Assembly (NCBI GenBank): GCA_020445605.1
Contig: JAGRGH010000044.1
Span: forward strand, 1-54,131
Reading direction: 5' to 3'
DNA: 54,131 nt
Source of the DNA: Chromatiales bacterium
GTDB lineage: Bacteria; Pseudomonadota; Gammaproteobacteria; JAGRGH01
In this document: positions 34,500-43,128 of the stretch, piece by piece
How positions within the stretch are numbered: the stretch's first letter is position 1
Layout of the letters: each line of letters starts with the position of its first letter
Translations under genes and position numbers: made by a program
Notes under the pieces: model-generated
Told to the model about the DNA's origin: nothing
Databases searched by the model: none
The model's input: the letters and a program-made list of their open reading frames with translations, nothing else

Positions 34500-34703
34500 C
34501 TATTCGAACGCCGCACCCGGTTTCGTGCCGGTCGCCTTCAGGATGCGCGCGAGCGGGCACCAGCCCGTGAACGCCGATTGCAGCAGGTTCAGGCCGACAA
34601 ATCCGGTGAGCCAGAGCCAGTTCACATTGTGGTAGTGCGCAAGCAGCACGCTCGCGAGGATCACGACGCCGGCGAAGGCCATCACAACTCGATCGATCGA
34701 CAT
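34500..34703 (-). CDS. Small DUF2892 inner-membrane protein
   Basis: This 67-residue protein begins [20 protein letters not shown], with a second hydrophobic segment [20 protein letters not shown] and the DUF2892 end [13 protein letters not shown] containing a conserved Cys. Such proteins, or such domains fused to rhodanese (YgaP), are common in proteobacteria, with a suggested link to sulfur handling. The ATG at 34703 has GGAGGTG 7 nt upstream, so a longer reading across the next gene is wrong. It has its own terminator. Confidence 0.85.
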   Translation of the reverse strand: MSIDRVVMAFAGVVILASVLLAHYHNVNWLWLTGFVGLNLLQSAFTGWCPLARILKATGTKPGAAFE

Positions 34704-34767
34704 GTTCGTCACCTCCGATTCGAAAACAGGGAATTGACGACTAGTCTGGTGCAAGCACTTCGCCTGA

Positions 34768-35580
34768 TCAAGGCAGGCGGTCGGCCGCCAGCCGAAAGCC
34801 GAGTACCGAATAGCGCGTGTCAGGCGCGTCCGCGGCGCGATACCCGGGGCGGACCAGGTGCGAAGGGCAGTGGTATGAGCCACCGCGCCGGACCCGCTTG
34901 CCGCCGGTGGACGGGCCGGCCGGATCCGCTTGCGATGCGACGCGATAGGTGTCCGGTGCGTAGCGATCCGCGACCCACTCCCAGGCGTTGCCGAGCAGGT
35001 CGTAAAAACCCCACGCATTCGCCATGCGGGTGCCGACCGGCTGTGGTTCATCGCCGGAATTGGCGATGTACCACGCGTGACCGGCAAGCGATTCGAGCGG
35101 CATCGGTCGCAACCCGTCACTGCCGGCGCGCGCGGCGAACTCCCACTCGGCCTCGGTCGGCAGACGATAACGCCAGTTGCCTGGCAGGGCGTTGAGCGTG
35201 CGGATGAAGGCCTGAGTGTCGTCCCAGCTCACCGACACGACGGGCAGTCGTTCCCAGTCCGGCCGGTTCCAGTGGCTGTCGGGGCCTGGCTTGGTGTCCA
35301 TGATCGCGAGCCACTGCGCCTGCGTGACCTCGGTGCGCGTCAGCCAGAAGGCACGCGTGATGCTGACCTCGCGCGCGGGCGTCTCGTCGTCGATCTGAAG
35401 TTTGTCAGGCTCCGTTGCCTCGAAGCGTACCGCGTCGAGATCAGCGGTACCCATCGTGAACGTGCCGGGCGCGACGCGCACGAGATCAAACTCGGGTGGT
35501 GGTTTGGCGGTGGCGGGGATGGCGGCTGCCGTTGCGGACAACAGCAGTGCGATGAATGATCGATTCAGGGTTCGAAACAT
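34768..35580 (-). CDS. FGE-sulfatase (SUMF1/EgtB-like) fold exported protein
   Basis: This 270-residue protein has a signal peptide ([20 protein letters not shown]) and a complete formylglycine-generating-enzyme fold: [83 protein letters not shown] and [18 protein letters not shown]. True FGEs bind copper with two cysteines six positions apart in the GGSY motif. Here the first is present (SYHC) but the second is Val, so sulfatase activation is unlikely. A structural or ligand-binding role, as in many bacterial paralogues, fits better. GGAG precedes the ATG at 35580. Confidence 0.85.
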   Translation of the reverse strand: MFRTLNRSFIALLLSATAAAIPATAKPPPEFDLVRVAPGTFTMGTADLDAVRFEATEPDKLQIDDETPAREVSITRAFWLTRTEVTQAQWLAIMDTKPGPDSHWNRPDWERLPVVSVSWDDTQAFIRTLNALPGNWRYRLPTEAEWEFAARAGSDGLRPMPLESLAGHAWYIANSGDEPQPVGTRMANAWGFYDLLGNAWEWVADRYAPDTYRVASQADPAGPSTGGKRVRRGGSYHCPSHLVRPGYRAADAPDTRYSVLGFRLAADRLP

Positions 35581-35727
35581 GCGGGCGATCTCCGGATTGG
35601 CGGGGCCGCCGGACGGCTGACGTCCGTTCACGATCAGGCGACTGGCCCTCATGCATGAGACCGCGAGAATCCGCGCCAGGTTGCAGGCGCGGTGCCGAGC
35701 GACGAACGCGGTCGAACGATGGACCGA

Positions 35728-36099
35728 CTACACGCGCCGGTCGATCTCCGCGCGCCACGGCGGGCTGACGATCGCCGCGAAGCGCAGCGGTTCCGCACCG
35801 ATGTTCTCGATCCACTGCCGCGCTCCGGCGGGGATCAGCAACGCGTCACCGACGGTGATCTCGAAGCTGGCGTCGTCCACATGCGCGAGCCCGCGGCCGT
35901 CGAGCACGTGATAGACCTCCGCATGGTCCAGTCGGTGGGGTGCGGTGTGGTCGCCGACTTCCACACGCGCGATCGCGAGCGAGTAGGGCAGGTCGACGCC
36001 GTCCCGATCGGGATGCAGCAGTTCCTGCACCTCGGCGCCGTCGACGGCCGTGATCCGGTCGCAATCCCAGACGCGTTTCAGTACGGGGCGTTCAGCCAT
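35728..36099 (-). CDS. Cupin-domain protein
   Basis: This 123-residue single-domain cupin has GDHTAPHRLDHAEVYHVLDG as motif 1 (His, His, Glu, His metal ligands) and GDALLIPAGARQWIENIG as motif 2. The N-terminus VQELLHPDRDGVDLPYSLAI is typical of mannose-6-phosphate-isomerase-like cupins. The metal and substrate are unknown. The start at 36099 overlaps the end of the preceding methyltransferase-like gene by 8 nt. Confidence 0.82.
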   Translation of the reverse strand: MAERPVLKRVWDCDRITAVDGAEVQELLHPDRDGVDLPYSLAIARVEVGDHTAPHRLDHAEVYHVLDGRGLAHVDDASFEITVGDALLIPAGARQWIENIGAEPLRFAAIVSPPWRAEIDRRV

Positions 36100-36748
36100 G
36101 CCGTGATTGTGCCTCGATCTCACGCGCCTGTGTCGCGTTCAGGTGTCGCCACGGCCGCGGAACGATGCCGGGAACGGCGTCGCGATACCGGGCGTAGGCG
36201 TCACCGTGATAGACGATGAGCTTGCGTTCCTCGAGCAGCGAGCCGAGTTTGAAATAGGCGCTGATGGCGACGGCGCTGATGAGCCAGGCGAGGTTCATGT
36301 CGCGCGTCCAGATCAGCACAATCGCGAACAGGTACCACGGATGGCGCACGTAGCGGTGCAGGGTCGAGATCTTCAGCCGCTCCTGGTCCTCGACGCCCCT
36401 GGCCCGGTCGCGCCACTGGCGCAGGCCGATGAACTCGCCGCCATCGTAGCCGCGCAGGGAAAACAGGAAGCCGCCGATCGCGGCCACGGCGAGCCCGTCG
36501 GCGACCCAGCGCCATGCGCCGCTGAAGCGCCACAGCCACGGACTTTCGATCGACCATGACAGCCACAAAGGCAGCGCAAGCGCCGCCAGCGCTACGGCAT
36601 TGAACGCGAGCCGGTAGCCGCGCATCGCGCCGGGCCAGCGTTGCGCCACGGCGCGCTTGACGCCCAGCGAGGCCGCTACCGAGTGCAGCGCGAAATAGCC
36701 GAGCCAGGCGACCGCGAGTGCGCTGTGGGTGGCTAGATCGATCGGCAT
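36092..36748 (-). CDS. Isoprenylcysteine carboxyl methyltransferase-like membrane protein
   Basis: This 218-residue protein has about five hydrophobic segments (SALAVAWLGYFALHSVAASLG, LAFNAVALAALALPLWLSW, WVADGLAVAAIGGFLFSL and others). The C-terminal signature of ICMT/PEMT-type methyltransferases is present: TLHRYVRHPWYLFAIVLIW, then LEERKLIVYHGDAYARYRDAVPGIVPRPW. The HPWY and E-ER-Y-H-AY--Y elements bind AdoMet in the family. The substrate is unknown; lipids or sulfur compounds are likely. The ATG at 36748 lies at the start of the first hydrophobic segment. It stands between the glycosyltransferase fusion gene and the cupin gene. Confidence 0.8.
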   Translation of the reverse strand: MPIDLATHSALAVAWLGYFALHSVAASLGVKRAVAQRWPGAMRGYRLAFNAVALAALALPLWLSWSIESPWLWRFSGAWRWVADGLAVAAIGGFLFSLRGYDGGEFIGLRQWRDRARGVEDQERLKISTLHRYVRHPWYLFAIVLIWTRDMNLAWLISAVAISAYFKLGSLLEERKLIVYHGDAYARYRDAVPGIVPRPWRHLNATQAREIEAQSRHG

Positions 36749-36779
36749 GCGCGGTGTGTGTCCCGTATTGTTCGTCGAA

Positions 36780-38966
36780 TCAGCGGCTGGTGCCGCCTGA
36801 GGCTGCCTCTGGGGCGAGCAGGCGTGCGTAGGCGTCAGCAATGGCCGACCAGTCATAGCGCGGCGCCAGCGCGGCGTACGCGGCGCTGGCGAGCGCCTGG
36901 CCGCGCTCGGGGGACTCCAGCAGCTCGATGACGGCCCGGGCAAGGGCGTCGGTATCCCCGGGCGGAAACAGCAGCCCGGTGCGCCCGGGCTCGATCAGGT
37001 CGCGCACCGCCGGCACGTCGCCGGCGATCACCGGTCGACCCTGGGCCACCGCTTCCAGCACGACCAGACCCAGGCCTTCCTGGTCGCCGTCCGGCGCGAC
37101 GCGGAACGGAAACACCGCAATACCCGCTGCGGCATACAGCGCCGCGCGCTGGTCGGGGCGGTAGGGGCCGGCGAATTCGACGTTGGCCGCGATGCCGAGG
37201 CTCTGTGTCTGTTGTTCCAATGCCGCGCGTTCCGGTCCGTCACCAGCGATCACGAGATGCACGTCCGGCACTCGCTCGAGGATCGTCGGCAGCGCAGCGA
37301 GGAGCGTGTCCACACCCTTCTTCGCGACCAGGCGGCCGGTGAACAACAGGCGGTGACCAGCATCAACCGCTGGTTCGGGCGGCGTGCCGAGTTCGGCGCC
37401 CATGGAGCGAACGACCACCTCGCGGCGCCCGCTGATCTCGACCAGCCGCTGCGCCAGCGCGCGGCTGACCGCGGTCACCTCATCGGCCCGGTTCGCGGTG
37501 TGCCGCAACAGGCGGCGTGCAAAGGCGCCGCGCGCCACATGCACGTCGGCACCATGCGCAGTTACCAGCACGCGGGCACGGCTGCCCGTCACAGTCCGGG
37601 CGAGGAGCGCAAGCAGGCCCTGCGGGATGAGCCAGTGTGCGTGGATCGCCGCGGGGAGAAGTTCCCGAATCAGGCGCTGGGTCGACCAGAACTGCGCGAT
37701 GACAAAACCCGGTACCAGCAGCCAGCGAAACGGATTCGCGCGCAGCCGGGCGGGGACACCGCTCTCGTAGGCCAGCGATTCCAGCGCGGTCGGCGCGTAA
37801 CGGAATCGCCGCACGTCCACGCCATCGAGCCGTTCGGATCGCGCCGACCCCGGCGCGTGCGGTGCCAGCACCGTGACGCGAAAGCGGTCGGTCAGACGTC
37901 GCGCCAGTTCGTGCACGAACGCCGGCTCATGGTCGTTCGCCCAGCGTGGATAGGTCGAGGTCAGTACCAGCAGCGCGGGCATCAGACCGGACGGCGGCGG
38001 GTCGTTGCGTGCGAGCCAGGTTCCACGCGTGTGTGCAAGAGCGCCGGCGAGCTGGTAGACGATCCGCCGAAGCGCGAACGGAATGGCCGCGCGCGGCGCG
38101 AGCGCCAGCGCCAGCGCTCGCGCAGGGCGTGCAAGAGTGGCGAGCAGCGGAGCGCTCCAGCGCACCAGCGCGGGGCCGACCGAGGCATCGAACAGGCCGT
38201 AGCGCGATTGTCGGTAAAAGGCCGGATGGCGTGCACGGAAGCGCGGCGCCGAGTGGCGCGCGCCTTCGGCGAGCTTGTCCAGCGGTCGCGAAGGATCCGT
38301 GTCCACCGCAGTAACGACGTCTGCGCCGGGCGTGTAGCGAATCCTCGCGCCGGCCTCCTTGAGCCGAAGCAGCAAGTCGCGGTCCTCGAACCCGTAGCGG
38401 GAATAGCCCTCGTCGAATCCTCCGATCCGTTCGAACCACTCGCGGCGGAGCACGACGTTGGCCGTCGTCAGTGCCAGCGGCTGACCACGCCTTGCATGCA
38501 TACGGCGCATGGTGGTTACTCGATCAAAGTAGCGGTATGCGAATTCATCTCCAGTGTCGCCGACCAGTTCGCCGAGGCTGACGTCGGCCGATGCGAGTGT
38601 GCCGAGGTGCGCCTGTAGCCAGGCGTGATCCTTGGGGGCGCAGTCACTGTCTAGGAACGCGATGATTGCACCGCTGGATTCGCTGACGCCGAGGTTCAGA
38701 GCACCGCCGCGTCCAAGATTCTGGGGCGTACACACCAGTTGCATCGACTTGGGGAATGCGCGAAGGGCCGCTTCCGCGGTGCTGTCGGTCGAGGCGTCAT
38801 CGACGACAGTCACCCGCAACTGCCAGCCGTCGGGTACGACCAGCGCGTTGAGAGACTCCGCAAGCCGGGGCAAATGGGCTTGCGCGTTGCGCGCGGGGAC
38901 AATCAGTTCTGCCAGCTGATCCACTTGTGCTTGTTGGTTCTGGGTGCGCCGGGGATCTGCTGTCAT
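36780..38966 (-). CDS. Fused GT2-GT4 glycosyltransferase
   Basis: This 728-residue protein carries two glycosyltransferase domains. The N-terminal GT-A/GT2 domain (about residues 15-260) has IVPARNAQAHLPRLAESL, VVDDASTDSTAEAAL, FLDSDCAPKDHAWL and the acceptor region GGFDEGYSRYGFEDRDLLLR. After a hydrophobic linker comes a GT-B/GT4 domain (about 330-725) with LVLTSTYPRWANDHEPAFVH, AHGADVH, LLFTGRLVAKKGVDTLLAAL and the GDQEGLGLVVLEAVAQGRPV donor site. No stop or frameshift separates them, so one chain probably adds two sugars or acts bifunctionally. The ATG at 38966 overlaps the upstream methyltransferase stop (ATGA). Confidence 0.88.
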   Translation of the reverse strand: MTADPRRTQNQQAQVDQLAELIVPARNAQAHLPRLAESLNALVVPDGWQLRVTVVDDASTDSTAEAALRAFPKSMQLVCTPQNLGRGGALNLGVSESSGAIIAFLDSDCAPKDHAWLQAHLGTLASADVSLGELVGDTGDEFAYRYFDRVTTMRRMHARRGQPLALTTANVVLRREWFERIGGFDEGYSRYGFEDRDLLLRLKEAGARIRYTPGADVVTAVDTDPSRPLDKLAEGARHSAPRFRARHPAFYRQSRYGLFDASVGPALVRWSAPLLATLARPARALALALAPRAAIPFALRRIVYQLAGALAHTRGTWLARNDPPPSGLMPALLVLTSTYPRWANDHEPAFVHELARRLTDRFRVTVLAPHAPGSARSERLDGVDVRRFRYAPTALESLAYESGVPARLRANPFRWLLVPGFVIAQFWSTQRLIRELLPAAIHAHWLIPQGLLALLARTVTGSRARVLVTAHGADVHVARGAFARRLLRHTANRADEVTAVSRALAQRLVEISGRREVVVRSMGAELGTPPEPAVDAGHRLLFTGRLVAKKGVDTLLAALPTILERVPDVHLVIAGDGPERAALEQQTQSLGIAANVEFAGPYRPDQRAALYAAAGIAVFPFRVAPDGDQEGLGLVVLEAVAQGRPVIAGDVPAVRDLIEPGRTGLLFPPGDTDALARAVIELLESPERGQALASAAYAALAPRYDWSAIADAYARLLAPEAASGGTSR

Positions 38967-39724
38967 TGGTCCAGGCGGTCGGCGGATCCGGCTTTGTTGG
39001 CCACGAAGACCATCTGATGGCAATGGTAGGGGTCGATTCGTTCCAGAACCGGCTGCATGAAATTGGGAAACGGATACAGTCCAAATCCGTGACCGCGGAC
39101 ATTCTTGAAGCCGATCATGCGCAGATACCGAGTCAGGGCGAGATAGCTGAATACGACGAGATGGCGGTGAACCGGGGTGTCGGATTCCACGTCCTGCAGC
39201 GTTCCGATGTCGGACACCTGTACGGGAGCCTCGCTCTGTAACAGCTGCAGCGAGTCCGGGTGCGGTCCGCTCGATGGCATGCGCCCGGCGAGAATCAGTG
39301 CGGCCGTGAAATAGGTGCTGATGTTGGGTGTCAGCAATACCAGTGTGCCCTCAGGTTCCAGCACACGTTGACACTCACTCAGGAAACGGCAGGGGTTGAG
39401 CAGGTGTTCGAGCACCGACAGCGCGAATACGCAGCGCTGCGACTCATCAGGAGCCGGGATGGGTTGGTTCAGATCCCCCCGTACAACATTGAGCCCCTGG
39501 GCCCGGGCGGATTCGGCGAACTGCGCGTTCCATTCGATACCCTGATACTCGAATTCGGTGGTTCCCAGTGCGTTGCGCAGCATGGTGTACTCGAATCCGC
39601 TTCCGGCGCCGCAATCGAGCACGGCGCCGCCGGCGTTCATGGCTTTGCTGATTTCCCCCCGGGCCCTGGCGTATGCCTTGTCCATGGTCCTGCGATAAAG
39701 CCGGCGAAAATACGCTTTTGTCAT
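38963..39724 (-). CDS. SAM-dependent methyltransferase
   Basis: This 253-residue class I methyltransferase has motif I VLDCGAGSGFEYTMLR, acidic motif II QGIEWN, and FALSVLEHLLNPCRFLSECQ followed by GTLVLLTPNI. A long insert after the core and an Arg-rich N-terminal helix (RRLYRRTMDKAYARARGE) are specific to it. The context (GT genes on both sides) suggests glycan or lipid-linked sugar methylation. Its stop overlaps the GT2-GT4 start, so the two are cotranslated. Confidence 0.85.
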   Translation of the reverse strand: MTKAYFRRLYRRTMDKAYARARGEISKAMNAGGAVLDCGAGSGFEYTMLRNALGTTEFEYQGIEWNAQFAESARAQGLNVVRGDLNQPIPAPDESQRCVFALSVLEHLLNPCRFLSECQRVLEPEGTLVLLTPNISTYFTAALILAGRMPSSGPHPDSLQLLQSEAPVQVSDIGTLQDVESDTPVHRHLVVFSYLALTRYLRMIGFKNVRGHGFGLYPFPNFMQPVLERIDPYHCHQMVFVANKAGSADRLDQ

Positions 39725-39776
39725 CGAATTCCCACGTTTCGCCGGACCTGGTTCCGGTGGTGCCTGTGTCTGGAGG

Positions 39777-40763
39777 CTATGCTAGCGCCAACTCGGGAAA
39801 CGGAGTCTGGTCGCGGGCGAGGGCGCCGGGCGAGCGGCGCGCAATGCGCCATAGCCACCACCACGCTGCCGGGTTCAGCAGATCGATTCCAGCCCCGTGG
39901 GTCAGCGTTGCAATCGCCCGTGACGGACTTCCGGCCTTCGCGGCGAGAGCAGCGTAACGCAGCGCAGTGCCGGCCCGGCGCGCGGGGGCATAGCCACGTT
40001 GAGAAAGGCGCCAGTCGACAAATCGCTCGGCCAGCCCGGGGTTCTCGTCCAGCGGATCGGGCCGGCCAGAGCGTCTGATCAGCGCGAGCCGGAAGGCCAG
40101 TTCCTGAAGCGCGGTCTGGCGGGGTCGGGATCGCTGTGCTCCTGGGCCGGTGCGGATCTGGTAATCCAGCAGCACGTCCGCCAGGTTATCGACTCGACCG
40201 TGTCCGCTGAGACGCAGCACGAGATCGACATCTTCCGCGCCATCGAGCGCCCGTCGGTACGGGAACCGCACCAGCGAATCGCGCCGCAAAATGAGCGATG
40301 GGTGCGCATGACAGGTCCGCTCCAATAGACTGCGCGCGATATCCTGCGGCTCGGTTGGATAGCCTGACGGAGTCAGCGAATTTCCGTGCTCGTCGTAGAC
40401 CTGAACCTGGGTTCCGCAGCCAAGCGTGTTGGCGGACGAGGACTCCAGATGGCGCATCTGGAACTCGAACCGGCGTGGGTGAGCTCGGTCGTCCGCATCC
40501 ATGCGTGCTATCCACGGTGCGGTGCAGCAGGCGATGCCGGTGTTCAGGGCGTCAGAAATTCCGCGCCCGCGGTTTGGAATCCGGCGGAATTTTGCACCGA
40601 TGATCGCGCGGCCAAATTGATCAACTGCATCGGGGTTGGACAGGCCATCGTCTACTATCAGAACTGAGACGGGGCATAATGTCTGATCGCGAATGCTGGA
40701 TAGAGCTACGTCAATACTCCGGGTGTCACCCGTGGCCGGAATTACAACCTCAATGTCCCGCAT
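39777..40763 (-). CDS. Family 2 glycosyltransferase
   Basis: This 328-residue GT2 enzyme has VVIPATGDTRSIDVALSSIR, VLIVDDGLSN, the RGRGISDALNTGIACC nucleotide-sugar segment, the metal-binding ARMDADDRAHPRRFEFQ (DxD) and AHPSLILRRDSLVRF with RRALDGAEDVDLVLRL as the catalytic-base region. No membrane helix is present. It is the upstream gene of the minus-strand run 36.8-40.8 kb, divergent from the 40,981 gene. Confidence 0.9.
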   Translation of the reverse strand: MRDIEVVIPATGDTRSIDVALSSIRDQTLCPVSVLIVDDGLSNPDAVDQFGRAIIGAKFRRIPNRGRGISDALNTGIACCTAPWIARMDADDRAHPRRFEFQMRHLESSSANTLGCGTQVQVYDEHGNSLTPSGYPTEPQDIARSLLERTCHAHPSLILRRDSLVRFPYRRALDGAEDVDLVLRLSGHGRVDNLADVLLDYQIRTGPGAQRSRPRQTALQELAFRLALIRRSGRPDPLDENPGLAERFVDWRLSQRGYAPARRAGTALRYAALAAKAGSPSRAIATLTHGAGIDLLNPAAWWWLWRIARRSPGALARDQTPFPELALA

Positions 40764-40980
40764 TTGACTGAATGCCTACTTCGGTGACCATTGCCCTGAA
40801 CCGTCTCGCATGGCGCCCTGAAAATCTCTGCGATCGCCGAATTTCCTGCGTATTCAGTGCGCGCGCCTCGAGTGACAGGTTTCAGAAATCGATGGATATT
40901 GCGCATCTGAAACCGCGGATCGATCTCTCGAAGGTTTCGAACAATAGGCCCGCCCTTGGCGCTCGAGGGCCGGGCTGATA
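40764..40980. other. 217-nt divergent gap at the edge of the glycan island
   Basis: This gap separates the minus-strand GT2 from the plus-strand gene at 40981. A 68-codon plus-strand frame (40772-40978) is open but has no ribosome binding site and no recognisable sequence. Base composition is lower in GC than the flanks. No clear promoter is seen in either direction. Confidence 0.4.
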
Positions 40981-41691
40981 GTGCGAAACGTGCTGGATGC
41001 CATCTGGAGCATGTTGCGACCCTTGCCCTACCAGGGGGAGGTCAAGCTGCTTGCTTCCAACTCTGTGTACCGAATCACCGATATTGTGCTGCGAAAGGGG
41101 CTTCGGTGGCAACGGGACCGAGACACCATTCTGGCCGACCGACAGTATTCAGGAACGATCCTTCGTGATTACCTCTGCAACATGCGGAGAGAGAATGACT
41201 GGGAAACATGGCGAAACGTGGTCTCCATGCATTGCAAGCACTACGCTGTTCCGCCGCCCGATAGCCTGGTAATCCATTTGCGATTGGGTGATGTCATGGA
41301 TGACTGGGAAAACGACGATCACTCCCGGCATTTCTCTCGCGCAGTTCGAGCCTATGCGCGGCTGCCGTTGCAGAGGTTCCCGGGCGTGAAAAGCGCAACC
41401 ATAGTGACCGCCATGCATTTCGGGTCGAACGACTTGAATCTCAGCTACTACCCGTCTAAGCGTGCGGTTCGCAGGAGTCTAAAACTTCTTCGATTGGTGG
41501 CTGAACAACTGAAGCAGCAGGGGGTTTCTGTGCGTATTCAATCCAGTACAAACATAGATGAAGACCTTTGTTACATGGCGTCTGCACACCAATTTCTGGG
41601 CGGGATGTCCGGTCTGTCTGATCTCGTGGAGCGTTGCCTTCCCGCCGATGCTGTCATCGCGTCCATTGTTGATGGCGGGCGCGAGAGCTGA
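40981..41691 (+). CDS. Possible GDP-fucose-type glycosyltransferase-like protein
   Basis: This protein of up to 236 residues is of uncertain family. LVIHLRLGDVMDDWENDD (about residues 96-113) resembles the HxRxGD donor-binding motif of alpha-1,2/1,6-fucosyltransferases and protein O-fucosyltransferases. ASAHQFLGGMSGLSDLVERC near the C-terminus resembles the following Ser-rich motif of that superfamily. The start is unclear: GTG at 40981 is the first after an in-frame stop and its GAGGG is poorly spaced. It is followed after 2 nt by the GT87-like gene. Assignment to a glycosyltransferase is inference from one motif and from context. Confidence 0.5.
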   Translation: MRNVLDAIWSMLRPLPYQGEVKLLASNSVYRITDIVLRKGLRWQRDRDTILADRQYSGTILRDYLCNMRRENDWETWRNVVSMHCKHYAVPPPDSLVIHLRLGDVMDDWENDDHSRHFSRAVRAYARLPLQRFPGVKSATIVTAMHFGSNDLNLSYYPSKRAVRRSLKLLRLVAEQLKQQGVSVRIQSSTNIDEDLCYMASAHQFLGGMSGLSDLVERCLPADAVIASIVDGGRES

Positions 41692-41693
41692 CA

Positions 41694-42914
41694 ATGTCCT
41701 CTGGCGTGCGGTCCTCATGGCCGGCTCTCGCGCTGCTTTTTGTGGCGATGGGTGTGATCGTGTTCTTTTACATCGTCGGATACGAGGCGGGTTGGCGGTA
41801 CTGGAATGTGCCGACCATTTCGCCGCCGTTCGCCGATCTTCGTTCCCTCACCCACGGCGCGAGGACTGCTGAGATGGGTCTTGATCCCATGATAGAAAAT
41901 CCCGCCGATCCATGGAGGCGCCCACTGAACTATCCCCGAATCTGGCAGGTGCTCTACGCGTTGGGGCTGCGAGCCGAGCATTCGGTATGGCTCGCCGTGG
42001 CGTTTGTATCTTCCTTTTTCCTCGGCCTGGTGTTTCTGGTGCGCGACGAGCCTGCGTCGACGACTGCATTGGTTGCCATCGCGGCGTTGTCCCCGTCCAG
42101 TATGCTGGGAATTGAACGGGCGAACACTGACCTGTTGATGTTTTTCTTGGTGGCGTTGGCCGCAGTGTTTGCGTCCAACCGCCGGGTGTTGTCCGCTCTG
42201 ATCATTTCGATTGGCACGTTGCTCAAACTCTATCCGCTGTTTTCCGCGCTCGCTTGGCTGCAGGCGGGCCGGTCCGGAATGGTTTGGCGCGCTCTTGGAA
42301 TTGCAATATTGACAATGTTGTATGTCCTGTTCACCTGGGAGGATCTGAAACTAATAGCCGGAAACACCCCTGGCGGCACGGGGCTCAGCTACGGCACTAA
42401 TGTTCTATGGAGTTCACTGGCGAAATCCAGCCCCATGGCGGGAATTCTCATCGGAGTCAGCTCCTATGCGATCGTTGTGAGCGTGCTCATATTTTCAGTC
42501 GTTTCCGCCGGAAGGCGCGGCGCGCAGAAAAACCTACAAGCGGTGTCATTGCGGTTTAGTTTCTTTCTTGCAGGGGCTGGCGTCTATCTGGGGACCTTTC
42601 TGATCGGAAACAATTGGAATTATCGCCTCGTTTTCCTCATTCTCTGCATACCACAACTGAGCGAATGGGTTCGCGCCAGAGATGGGCTGAACTCGGTGCT
42701 ATCGTGGGTGGTCTTGACGGCTATCTTTGTGTCGATGTGGTACTGGATCGGATTGAGGTCGGTATACCATCCGGGCGAGCCGGATCTGTTATTGTTTTTC
42801 TTGGGGCAGGTCGCGCAATGGGTCGTATTTTCGGGCCTGTGCATTTTTGTGGCTGAGGGCATGATGGCGTCGGTCAGCGCGGATCGACGTGGTTCGAAGA
42901 AGGGACCGGAGTGA
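41694..42914 (+). CDS. Polytopic GT-C-fold glycosyltransferase (GT87/DUF2029-like)
   Basis: This 406-residue protein has about ten hydrophobic helices. After the first helix (ALALLFVAMGVIVFFYIVGY) lies a periplasmic-type loop with Asp and Arg (NPADPWRRPLNYPRIWQVLY). The family-like ERANTDLLMFFLVALAAV and GTLLKLYPLFSALAWLQ follow; in GT87 enzymes a similar N-D motif and K-YP motif are conserved. Such enzymes use polyprenyl-phosphate sugars on the outer face of the inner membrane. It starts 2 nt after the preceding gene, so the pair forms a small plus-strand operon inside the cluster. Confidence 0.72.
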   Translation: MSSGVRSSWPALALLFVAMGVIVFFYIVGYEAGWRYWNVPTISPPFADLRSLTHGARTAEMGLDPMIENPADPWRRPLNYPRIWQVLYALGLRAEHSVWLAVAFVSSFFLGLVFLVRDEPASTTALVAIAALSPSSMLGIERANTDLLMFFLVALAAVFASNRRVLSALIISIGTLLKLYPLFSALAWLQAGRSGMVWRALGIAILTMLYVLFTWEDLKLIAGNTPGGTGLSYGTNVLWSSLAKSSPMAGILIGVSSYAIVVSVLIFSVVSAGRRGAQKNLQAVSLRFSFFLAGAGVYLGTFLIGNNWNYRLVFLILCIPQLSEWVRARDGLNSVLSWVVLTAIFVSMWYWIGLRSVYHPGEPDLLLFFLGQVAQWVVFSGLCIFVAEGMMASVSADRRGSKKGPE

Positions 42915-43128
42915 TATGAGCATTCCAAGGGGCGGACGGGGGCTATGTACCGGTCGAACTGGGCGCGTTTCGAGGAATGGTGGATCTCAATGGATGAGTT
43001 AAACGACGGGCACGCATTGTCTGGCATTGATTAGTGGCGCTGCTGCGGATAGCGGTGCGACTGCGCCGTGTTTCGATCGGGGAAGGCGCGCCCAGCGACG
43101 CAGCAGCCGCGCAAAGGCCGCGTTGCTG
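42915..43128. other. 214-nt gap between convergent genes
   Basis: This stretch lies between the GT87-like gene and the 43129 methyltransferase. It contains a 9-bp inverted repeat (GCTGCTGCG at 43039-43047 with CGCAGCAGC at 43099-43107) but no T-run. Plus-strand frames of about 28 codons (ATG at 42916 and 42945) have no supporting features. Part of it may be decayed coding sequence. Confidence 0.4.

Noticed and set aside
34768-35580. True formylglycine-generating enzyme that would pair with sulfated-glycan metabolism.
   Set aside because: The second copper-binding cysteine is missing and no sulfatase gene is seen.
40772-40978. A 68-codon plus-strand gene before the HLRLGD protein.
   Set aside because: There is no ribosome binding site, no motif, and it fills a divergent promoter gap; kept only as a note in the gap entry.
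42915-43020. Small frames beginning at 42916 and 42945.
   Set aside because: They are about 28 codons each with no supporting features; they may be decayed sequence.
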